NCBI GenBank assembly: GCA_002722095.1
Contig: PBKG01000006.1
Location: 226,669-290,668, forward strand
Direction of reading: 5' to 3'
DNA length: 64,000 nucleotides
From: Rhodospirillaceae bacterium
Lineage (GTDB): Bacteria > Pseudomonadota > Alphaproteobacteria > UBA8366
The notes beneath the pieces are model-generated. The model had not been told where the DNA came from. It searched no databases and saw only the letters and a program-made list of their open reading frames with translations. Below are positions 35,469 through 42,682 of this stretch, piece after piece; position 1 is the stretch's first letter, and each line of letters begins with the position of its first letter. The position numbers and the translations under genes were made by a program.

Positions 35469-35678
35469 TTATCGCGGTCTATGGGCGACGGGTTGCAAAT
35501 TGCGCCGCGTGGGTGACCCATCTAGCTTCACAAATTCCGCCTTATCCGCGTCTTCGCCCCAATAGGCGCTCGGCATCGGCGCGTGGAACGGGCGCCCGTC
35601 CAGTAAATAGTTCGTCAGGCCAAAAACGCCGACTATCAATAGCGCCGCAACGGTCGCGGTAAGGTGTAATTGGCTCAT
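35469..35678 (-). CDS. Small single-pass membrane protein, unknown
   Basis: 69 residues starting MSQLHLTATVAALLIVGVFG with GGAGAG before the ATG. One transmembrane helix spans about 6-25; the rest (DGRPFHAPMPSAYWGEDADK, then a basic tail) is presumably outside. I do not recognise a family. It precedes the MmgE/PrpD gene on the same strand and diverges from the AtuA operon. Confidence 0.55.
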   Translation of the reverse strand: MSQLHLTATVAALLIVGVFGLTNYLLDGRPFHAPMPSAYWGEDADKAEFVKLDGSPTRRNLQPVAHRPR

Positions 35679-35891
35679 TTTCGCTCTCCTAGATCCCCAA
35701 CAATTCATATTGCGTGCCAATCTAAGTCGCCAAAATGGCTCGAGTTGGCCGGATTTACGGCAAACCGGAGATTGAATCGGGCGTTTTCGGGGCAATTCCC
35801 CAACCTCGATGCCCGACAGGCCTAGTCAAGCCGGAAGGCTTGCGCTACCGTCCGGCAAATTCTTCCGCACGATTATCCAAAGGAGAGGAAC

Positions 35892-37256
35892 GTGGCTGAA
35901 ATGCGCATGATGGCGACCACCGGCATGGTGGGCTACGGCTTTACCGAAGAAGCGTTCAATCGGGGGCTCGCTCAGGGTCTCGATTTTATCGCCGCCGATG
36001 GTGGCTCGATGGACCCAGGGCCCCATTACCTTGGGGAAGGTATTCCATTCGTTTCGCAAAAAGCGATCAAACGCGACCTCACACTGATGCTCGAAGCCGC
36101 GATCGAGCATGATATTCCGATGCTTATCGGCTCTGCCGGTGGTGGCGGCGGCGAGCCCCAATTAGCCCTGGTGCGCCAGATCATCGAGGAAATAGCCGCC
36201 GAAAAGGATTTGCATTTCAATATGGCTGTTATCCACGCCGAACAATCGGCGGATTTTCTCAAGCAAAAGCGGGCCGAAGGCAAAATCGAGCCCCTCGGGC
36301 CGATTTCCGAAATCACCGACGAAACCATCGAGGAATCCCACCGCGTGGTCGGCATGATGGGCGTGGAGCCATTTCAGCAAGCGATCCGCGATGGCGCGCA
36401 AGTGGTGCTGGCGGGACGTGCGACGGACGCGTCGATTTACTCCGCTATACCGCTAATGAAAGGATTCGATCCCGGCCTATGCTGGCATCTGTCCAAAATC
36501 ATCGAGTGCGCGGGACAAGTAACCACACCGCGTCCCGGCCAGGACTGCGTGCTCGGCACCTTGTATGACGATCATTTCCTGGTCGAACCGGGGCATCCGG
36601 ACAAGCGTTGCACGCGCATGCGAATTGCCGCCCACACGCTCTATGAAAATCCGAGCCCTTATCACCTGGAAGAGCCCGAAGGTACGCTGGTCACCACGGA
36701 TTCGTCCTACGAACAGATCGACGAGCGGGTGGTCAAAGTCAGCGGCAGCCGGTTTGAAAATTCCAACCGCTACACGGTCAAGCTGGAAGGGGTGAAATCC
36801 TCCGGTTACCGCACGGTCTTTATCGCCGGTGTGCGCGACCCGATTTTAATTTCGGTGATCGACGAGTTTATCGCGTCCTGCCACGAGCGTGTCGCCCTGG
36901 AAGCGAAAAACTTGGGCATTCCTCAGGATCAATATCGGCTCAACATCCGGGTTTACGGCAAGGACGCAACCATGGGTCCGCGCGAGCCGATCGAGACCCC
37001 GCAATCGCACGAGATCGGCCTACTGGCGGATGTGTTGGCCGACGATCAGGAAACCAGCAAGGCGATCATGGCAAAAGCCCGCTACGCACTGCTGCACACG
37101 GACTTCCCGGGTCGGAAATGCATCTCGGGCAATCTCGCCATCCCGTTTTCGCCTTCGGACATGCCGGTCGGCCAGACCTACGAATTCAATATCTGGCACG
37201 TAATGGAAATCGACGATCCGCTGGCGCCGTTCCCGATCGAGATGGTGGAGGTCTAA
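35892..37256 (+). CDS. AtuA-family (DUF1446) protein
   Basis: 454 residues, starting at GTG with AGGAGAGG upstream. It has the Gly-rich ADGGSMDPGPHYLGEG near 36-51 and MLIGSAGGGGGEPQL near 77-91, conserved in the DUF1446/AtuA family. AtuA is needed for acyclic terpene use in Pseudomonas, but its reaction is unknown. It is first in an operon of nine genes that continues through DUF4387 (3-base gap) into F420 synthesis. AtuA-DUF4387 pairs are common in catabolic clusters, often with TTT transporters (from memory). Confidence 0.87.
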   Translation: MAEMRMMATTGMVGYGFTEEAFNRGLAQGLDFIAADGGSMDPGPHYLGEGIPFVSQKAIKRDLTLMLEAAIEHDIPMLIGSAGGGGGEPQLALVRQIIEEIAAEKDLHFNMAVIHAEQSADFLKQKRAEGKIEPLGPISEITDETIEESHRVVGMMGVEPFQQAIRDGAQVVLAGRATDASIYSAIPLMKGFDPGLCWHLSKIIECAGQVTTPRPGQDCVLGTLYDDHFLVEPGHPDKRCTRMRIAAHTLYENPSPYHLEEPEGTLVTTDSSYEQIDERVVKVSGSRFENSNRYTVKLEGVKSSGYRTVFIAGVRDPILISVIDEFIASCHERVALEAKNLGIPQDQYRLNIRVYGKDATMGPREPIETPQSHEIGLLADVLADDQETSKAIMAKARYALLHTDFPGRKCISGNLAIPFSPSDMPVGQTYEFNIWHVMEIDDPLAPFPIEMVEV

Positions 37257-37259
37257 ACG

Positions 37260-37571
37260 ATGGCAACTTTAGCCGAACTGACCTCGGTACTGCGCTCGAA
37301 GAACGCAGGCGCTTTGCTGTGCACGCTCGATCTCATGTTCGAGGAAGAATCCACATACCAAAAGGTACGCGACAGCGGGGTGCTCACACCGGGCCTGATT
37401 GCGGGTCTTTATGGCCTTTCCGACAACGAAGTATCGATCATTCCGTATGACGTCGCCTATGCCATAAAGATCACCATTCCCCGGCTGCACAAATCCGGCG
37501 ATCCGGACGATTCGGATATTTATGGCGCTCAGCAACATGCGCCGCTGCTGGATATCGACATACCTGACTGA
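37260..37571 (+). CDS. DUF4387 family protein, AtuA partner
   Basis: 103 residues starting MATLAELTSVLRSKNAGALL, with conserved IPYDVAYAIKITIPR in the C-terminal half. Its start lies three bases past the AtuA stop. In many genomes this domain is encoded next to, or fused to, AtuA, so a heteromeric complex is likely (inference). No catalytic assignment is known. Confidence 0.85.
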   Translation: MATLAELTSVLRSKNAGALLCTLDLMFEEESTYQKVRDSGVLTPGLIAGLYGLSDNEVSIIPYDVAYAIKITIPRLHKSGDPDDSDIYGAQQHAPLLDIDIPD

Positions 37572-37596
37572 TCGCCGCAAAATCGTCGGATAGGAT

Positions 37597-38685
37597 ATGG
37601 CGACACAACCGCTCCCTTTCGACGATGTAAAACGCCTTGCCGTTCGCCTCGGGTCCGACCCCGACCTGGTCCAGGGCAGGAGCGGTACGATCTCGGTCAA
37701 GGAAAGCGGGTTGATGTGGGTGCGGGCCGAGGTGGCGAGCCTCGCCATTGCCGAACAGTCCGACATTTTCATTCCCCTCCGCTTGGATAAGGTGCTGAGC
37801 GGTATTGGAACCGATGTCGACGACCCCACCGAACAAGCTACCCTGGAGGCAGAGCTGGGCCACGAAATCGACAAGGTGGTGCGGCCGTTCCCATTTACAG
37901 CCCTGGAATCGCTTTTTGCACAGCGGATTGTCGCCCAAGTGACCCCGCCCGACCTGTTGGCCATCACCGTTGAATCTAACGCAGAAGAAATTCTGTCTGA
38001 GCGATTGGAAGGATTACGATGGGCATTCGCGCCATTGGCCTCGCCAGGCGCACCGCTCAATAGGGCTGCCGCATCGGCGCTCGGCAGTACTTCCGACCCG
38101 CCGGACATCCTGATCCTCTCCCATTGGGGAGCAGCTGTCGGAGCACCCGACTGCGATGCGCTTGAAACGCTCATTGGTGAACTCAAACGCCGCCTGGGCC
38201 GGCAAGCACGACCGGTACCAGCGCCCGATCACGGTCGCCTAGGGACCCTTCTCGCCGCAGACGACGAATGGCGGCTTCCCGCACACGGGGAAATTCATGC
38301 ACTCGGACGCGACACGCAGAGTTTAGATTGCTGCTCCAAAGGTTTTTTGACGCTTGGTCAAGCAATGGCGCTGGGTCTTGGTCCGCCCGCGATAGAACCG
38401 GAAGAGACGCTTTGGCAGGCGGCGCTTCGCCACGAAAAAGCCTTCCGCGAGCGACCGGGTTATTTAATCGTGCCGGAAGCAGGCGTCGTCGTGGCCGCCG
38501 ATTTGACGCCGCAGACCGAATCCTTGCTCGCCGGCTTCGCCCGCATGACCCTCAGGATTCAGGATTCAGAAAATCTCGCCCCATTCTCGGTCGACGATAT
38601 CTCCCATTATCTAGATTGGCAGCGGGATCGTTGGCGCGAGGAGGCCGAGCAAACCGAAACGCCGAGGCTCAATACAAATGTCTAG
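37597..38685 (+). CDS. Class II aldolase/adducin-like protein lacking zinc histidines
   Basis: 362 residues. DPDLVQGRSGTISVKESGLMWVR matches the GGNTSVK-like start of RhaD-type class II aldolase domains, and LILSHWGAAVGAPDCDALET matches the later H-G-x-x-x-x-G strand. Where active members have a HxH zinc pair in a VVHHTHAD-like segment, this protein reads IVAQVTPPDLLAI, with no histidine. It may therefore be a non-metal or inactive member. It sits 25 bases after DUF4387. Confidence 0.68.
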   Translation: MATQPLPFDDVKRLAVRLGSDPDLVQGRSGTISVKESGLMWVRAEVASLAIAEQSDIFIPLRLDKVLSGIGTDVDDPTEQATLEAELGHEIDKVVRPFPFTALESLFAQRIVAQVTPPDLLAITVESNAEEILSERLEGLRWAFAPLASPGAPLNRAAASALGSTSDPPDILILSHWGAAVGAPDCDALETLIGELKRRLGRQARPVPAPDHGRLGTLLAADDEWRLPAHGEIHALGRDTQSLDCCSKGFLTLGQAMALGLGPPAIEPEETLWQAALRHEKAFRERPGYLIVPEAGVVVAADLTPQTESLLAGFARMTLRIQDSENLAPFSVDDISHYLDWQRDRWREEAEQTETPRLNTNV

Positions 38686-38748
38686 AATCTGGTGTATAAC
38701 GCAGCCCGCAAACGCACTGATTTCGGCGTAAAAAGAAGGGGAAATCCG

Positions 38749-39537
38749 ATGGGAAATAAAATCAACGCCAACGGCATCGATATAAATTACCAGATCGAAG
38801 GGCCGGAAGACGCTCCGGTTATCATGTTCAGTAATTCGCTAGCTTCGAATCTCGGCATGTGGGACGGCCAGGCAGCGGCATTTTCCGGCGACTATCGCAT
38901 CCTGCGCGCCGATACCCGCGGCCACGGCCAAACAGAGCCGACCTCACCCCCCTATTCGGTCCAACTGTTACTCGACGACGCGCTGGCGCTGTTGGATGCA
39001 CTCGGTATCGACAAGGTTCACTTCTGTGGCCTGTCGCTGGGCGGCATGATCGGCCAACGCTTCGGTGCTTTCAACGGCGACCGTCTTCACAGCCTGACCA
39101 TCTGCGACACCACCGCTGAAATGCGCGACCCGTCGCTTTGGGACACGCGCATTGCCGCAGCGCGAGAGAACGGTATGGAAGGCATTCGCCCGACGACGGT
39201 CAGCCGCTGGTTCACCGAAGCTTTTGTCGAAAGCGGCGATCCCGTACTCGACAAGGTTGGCGTAATGATCGAATCGACACCGCTCGATGGTTTCATCGGC
39301 TGTTGTGAAGCTATTAAAGTCATGGATCAAGTCGACATTCTGGCCGACATCAAAACACCGACCCTGATCATCAATGGCAAGCAGGACCAAAGCACGACGG
39401 TCGAACATGCCCAGTTCCTCAACGACAACATCGCGGGCTCGAAACTTGTCATCCTCGATCCCGCGGCCCATTTATCGAATGTGGAGCAGGAGGGCGAGTT
39501 CAATGCCGCGCTCAAGTCCCACATCGACGCCAACTAG
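38749..39537 (+). CDS. Alpha/beta hydrolase, 3-oxoadipate enol-lactonase-like
   Basis: 262 residues from ATG after GAAGGGGAAA; a longer frame to 38692 lacks family sequence. It has the oxyanion region MFSNSLASNLGMWDGQ, nucleophile elbow GLSLGGM, acid in NGKQDQST and histidine in LDPAAHLSNVEQ. This is close to the PcaD/RutD-like pattern (SLGGMIGQRFGAFNGDRLHS). It probably hydrolyses a lactone or ester in the pathway served by this operon. Real enol-lactonase activity is doubtful, as no other protocatechuate genes are present. Confidence 0.82.
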   Translation: MGNKINANGIDINYQIEGPEDAPVIMFSNSLASNLGMWDGQAAAFSGDYRILRADTRGHGQTEPTSPPYSVQLLLDDALALLDALGIDKVHFCGLSLGGMIGQRFGAFNGDRLHSLTICDTTAEMRDPSLWDTRIAAARENGMEGIRPTTVSRWFTEAFVESGDPVLDKVGVMIESTPLDGFIGCCEAIKVMDQVDILADIKTPTLIINGKQDQSTTVEHAQFLNDNIAGSKLVILDPAAHLSNVEQEGEFNAALKSHIDAN

Positions 39538-39556
39538 TCATAATCCGGAGTAACAA

Positions 39557-40225
39557 ATGTCCAACGACAAACCGTCGATCGCCATCATCGGCGGCACCGG
39601 CGATCTAGGCTCGGGGCTCGGCCTCAGATGGGCCAAAGCGGGGTATCCTGTCATCATAGGTTCGCGATCGAAAGAGAATGGCGAACGGGCGGCCACCGAA
39701 CTAGCTGAAAAGTCCGGTGGAACCGTGACCGGCAATGAAAACGCCGCCGCCGCCGCCGCCGCAGATTTGGTGGTCCTTACCGTTCCCTATTCCAACCACC
39801 AGCCGATGCTGGAAGCCATCAAAGACGCCGTCCAAGGCAAGATTCTGGTCGACGTCACCGTTCCGTTGATGCCGCCCAAGGTAATGCGCGTGCAATTGCC
39901 CGAGGCGGGATCAGCGGCCAAGGCGGCGCAAGACTATCTTGGCGAGAATGTGCGCGTCGTCTCCGCGTTTCAGAACATTGCCGCCGACCTGCTGCAGGAT
40001 TTGACGGCAGAAATCGAATGCGAGGTTTTGGTCTGCGGCAACAAAAAGGATGCAAGGGCCGAAGTGGTGGCACTTGCCGAAGCCGCCGGTATGACCGCCT
40101 GGCATGCGGGTGCGATCGGTAATTCCGCTGCCGCAGAAGCGCTCACCTCACTCTTGATCTTCATCAACAAGAACGGCCCGGTAACCCATGCCGGCATTCG
40201 GGTGACCGGCGATCCAAAATCGTGA
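39557..40225 (+). CDS. npdG: F420H2:NADP+ oxidoreductase
   Basis: 222 residues. The N-terminal GGTGDLGSGLGLRWAKAG and GSRSKENGERAA bind NADP(H). VVLTVPYSNH, VDVTVPLMPPKV and SAFQNIAADLLQDL follow the archaeal/actinobacterial NpdG (Fno) pattern that also binds F420. It exchanges hydride between NADPH and F420, so it can supply F420H2 for reductions or recycle it. It is followed by cofE with overlapping stop and start (GTGA), which supports the F420 assignment. Confidence 0.9.
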   Translation: MSNDKPSIAIIGGTGDLGSGLGLRWAKAGYPVIIGSRSKENGERAATELAEKSGGTVTGNENAAAAAAADLVVLTVPYSNHQPMLEAIKDAVQGKILVDVTVPLMPPKVMRVQLPEAGSAAKAAQDYLGENVRVVSAFQNIAADLLQDLTAEIECEVLVCGNKKDARAEVVALAEAAGMTAWHAGAIGNSAAAEALTSLLIFINKNGPVTHAGIRVTGDPKS

Positions 40226-40980
40226 CGCCGGCAAGGCTCGAGATTACGGCGCTTGAAGATTTCCCCCTGGTCGCGCCGGGGGACGACCTTGCCCGTCTCA
40301 TTCTTGAGCACGCCCCCGGCGACGGCTTCAAAGACGGTGATATCATTGTCATCGCACAAAAAGTTGTCTCCAAGGCCGAAGATCGATATCGGGAGCTTGC
40401 AACGGTTTCCCCATCTACAGACGCCGAAGAGCTTGCGGTTAAAACCGACAAGGACCCGCGGCTGGTCGAACTGATCCTGCAGGAATCGACCGAGATCGCG
40501 CGGCATCGTCCTGGGGTTATCATTGCCGTGCACCGTCTCGGTTATGTATTGGCAAATGCAGGTATCGATGCCTCCAACGTGGACCGGGAAGGCGAGCATG
40601 TGTTGCTGCTGCCCGAAGATCCCGACAAGACCTGCGCCGACCTACAGGCAAAACTCAGCGAAGCTACCGACGCCCGTCTCGCAGTGATCATGAATGACAG
40701 CCTCGGCCGTGCCTGGCGTCACGGCACCGCGTCTGTTGCGCTCGGCGCCGCGGGCCTACCCGCCTTGCTCGATATGCGGCAGCAGCCCGATCTTCATGGG
40801 CGCCCCTTACGCGTAAGTTTGGTTGGCCTTGCGGACGAACTCGCCTGTGCGGCTTCCCTTGTGCAAGGCCAAGGCGATGAAGGACGCCCCGTAGCTCTGG
40901 TGAGAGGGTTCGATCCGTTCGACCGCGAGTTGCCGGCCACCGGCCTGATCCGCCCGAGAAGCGAGGATTTATTTCGATGA
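40222..40980 (+). CDS. cofE: F420-0:gamma-glutamyl ligase
   Basis: 252 residues, starting at GTG overlapping the npdG stop. CofE signatures are DGDIIVIAQKVVSKAEDR near the N-terminus, then GVIIAVHRLGYVLANAGID and the metal-binding NDSLGRAWRHGT. It adds glutamates to F420-0 with GTP. It is the archaeal-length single-domain form; the C-terminal nitroreductase-like domain of mycobacterial FbiB is absent. Its stop overlaps the cofD ATG. Confidence 0.93.
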   Translation: MTPARLEITALEDFPLVAPGDDLARLILEHAPGDGFKDGDIIVIAQKVVSKAEDRYRELATVSPSTDAEELAVKTDKDPRLVELILQESTEIARHRPGVIIAVHRLGYVLANAGIDASNVDREGEHVLLLPEDPDKTCADLQAKLSEATDARLAVIMNDSLGRAWRHGTASVALGAAGLPALLDMRQQPDLHGRPLRVSLVGLADELACAASLVQGQGDEGRPVALVRGFDPFDRELPATGLIRPRSEDLFR

Positions 40981-41930
40981 CCCGCTGTGTAGCACTCACG
41001 GGCGGGGTCGGCGGGGCGAAACTGGCGCTCGGGCTGAGCCATGTACTGGCACCGGATGAACTTTTGATCGTCGCCAATACCGGAGACGATTTCGAACATC
41101 TGGGGCTCACCATCTGCCCCGATATCGACACCGTGCTGTATACGCTTGCAAGCATCGTCAATCCCGAGACCGGCTGGGGCCGGGCCGAAGAAAGCTGGCG
41201 AGTACTGGAGGCGCTCGATACGGTAGGTGGGGACTCATGGTTTCGTCTCGGCGATAAGGATATCGCCTTGCACCTGACCCGCGCCCAACGGCTTGCCACC
41301 GGACATACCTTGAGCGAGATCACCGCGGAACTATCGCAACAATTCGGCGTACGGCACCGGATTCTTCCGATGAGCGATCGGCCGGTCAGAACTATGGTGA
41401 CGACCGATCAAGGCGAATTGCCTTTCCAGGAGTATTTCGTCAAAAATCGCTGTGAGCCTCGCGTAAGCGGCTTTCGTTTCGAGGGCATCGAAACCGCAAA
41501 ACCTCATCCCAACCTATTAAAGGCGCTAAAAGATCCGGCCTTGGAAGCCGTAGTGATATGCCCATCAAACCCGTTCATCAGCATTGATCCGATATTGGGG
41601 CTACCGGGCCTGAAGTCCTCACTTGAAGACTGTCCGGCACCTGTAATCGCGGTTTCGCCGATCGTTGGCGGCAAGGCGTTAAAGGGTCCCGCATCGAAAA
41701 TGCTGCACGAACTGGACCAGAAGTCCGACGCCACGGCCATTGCCGAGCATTACGACGACTTACTCGACGGCTTCGTCATCGACCGCGAAGACCGGGAACT
41801 CGAAGACGAGCTTTCAACCGACACTCGACGGGTATGCGTTACCCAAACCGTGATGCGATCGCTCGAAGACCGGATCGCGCTCGCACGGGATGTACTCGAG
41901 TTCGGCGCGGCAATCCGCGCCTCTCGGTGA
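40977..41930 (+). CDS. cofD: 2-phospho-L-lactate (or analogue) transferase
   Basis: 317 residues with the CofD/FbiA start ALTGGVGGAKLALGLSHVL, NTGDDFEHLGLTICPDIDTV, LGDKDIALHLTRAQRL and CPSNPFISIDPILGLPG. It joins the guanylated C3 acid made by CofC to FO, giving F420-0 or its dehydro form. The start overlaps the cofE stop (ATGA). 74 bases separate it from cofC, the longest gap in the F420 set. Confidence 0.95.
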   Translation: MTRCVALTGGVGGAKLALGLSHVLAPDELLIVANTGDDFEHLGLTICPDIDTVLYTLASIVNPETGWGRAEESWRVLEALDTVGGDSWFRLGDKDIALHLTRAQRLATGHTLSEITAELSQQFGVRHRILPMSDRPVRTMVTTDQGELPFQEYFVKNRCEPRVSGFRFEGIETAKPHPNLLKALKDPALEAVVICPSNPFISIDPILGLPGLKSSLEDCPAPVIAVSPIVGGKALKGPASKMLHELDQKSDATAIAEHYDDLLDGFVIDREDRELEDELSTDTRRVCVTQTVMRSLEDRIALARDVLEFGAAIRASR

Positions 41931-42004
41931 CTGGGACAAGCAAGTTCGCTCTGCTATAGTCGCGATCTCACCGATTCGGGCTCCCACCGTTTAAGGAGCG
42001 GTCA

Positions 42005-42682
42005 ATGTGGGCTGTCTTGCCCGCGAAAGATTTTCGCAACGCCAAGGAACGACTCTCGCCGGCTTTAAGCCCGGCGGAACGGCAAGACCTGTTCGCGGCC
42101 ATGCTGGAAGACGTGTTGGCGGCAGCAGCAGATGCACCGTCGCTCGCGGGCATACTGGTGCTTACGCGAGATGCCAAAGCCGCCGAAATCGCCGGGCGTT
42201 ACGGCGCGAGAGTCGAAGACGAGCCCGCTAATGACGGCCAGAGTGCTGCCGTGACTCGGGGCGCGCAACATCTGATCGAGGCCGGAATCGACAGTATTTT
42301 GACCTTGCCCGGCGACACCCCGAATTTACGGGCTAGCGAAATCGAAACCATTATCGCGAGACATGACTCTCAACCGGCGATGAGCATCGTGCCCTCCCAT
42401 GACGAGCGGGGCTCCAATTGCATCGCGCTATCGCCGCCGGACTTGATTCCATTTCATTTCGGCCATGACAGCCTCGCGCCGCATCTCGATGAAGCGGCAA
42501 AGCGCAATATCGAACCGCTCATTCACCATGACTTGCCAGGCCTGGCGCTTGATATCGACACGCCGGCCGATTTGGCTCTGCTGTTGGAGAGCGATGCCGA
42601 CACACGGGCGCGGGCCTACCTTGAAGCAAGCGGCATCGCCGAGAGGTTCGCCGCCGAAGCGAACCGACCGGGCGCCGCGTGA
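42005..42682 (+). CDS. cofC: 2-phospho-L-lactate guanylyltransferase
   Basis: 225 residues of the CofC/FbiD nucleotidyltransferase family: MWAVLPAKDFRNAKERLSPAL (the GTP-binding P-K-x-x-x-A-K-x-R-L), GILVLTRDAKAAEIA and ILTLPGDTPNLRASEI with the metal aspartate. It activates 2-phospholactate, phosphoenolpyruvate or 3-phosphoglycerate with GTP; which one cannot be read with confidence. GGAGCGG precedes the ATG. Its stop overlaps the cofGH start (TGATG). Confidence 0.93.
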   Translation: MWAVLPAKDFRNAKERLSPALSPAERQDLFAAMLEDVLAAAADAPSLAGILVLTRDAKAAEIAGRYGARVEDEPANDGQSAAVTRGAQHLIEAGIDSILTLPGDTPNLRASEIETIIARHDSQPAMSIVPSHDERGSNCIALSPPDLIPFHFGHDSLAPHLDEAAKRNIEPLIHHDLPGLALDIDTPADLALLLESDADTRARAYLEASGIAERFAAEANRPGAA

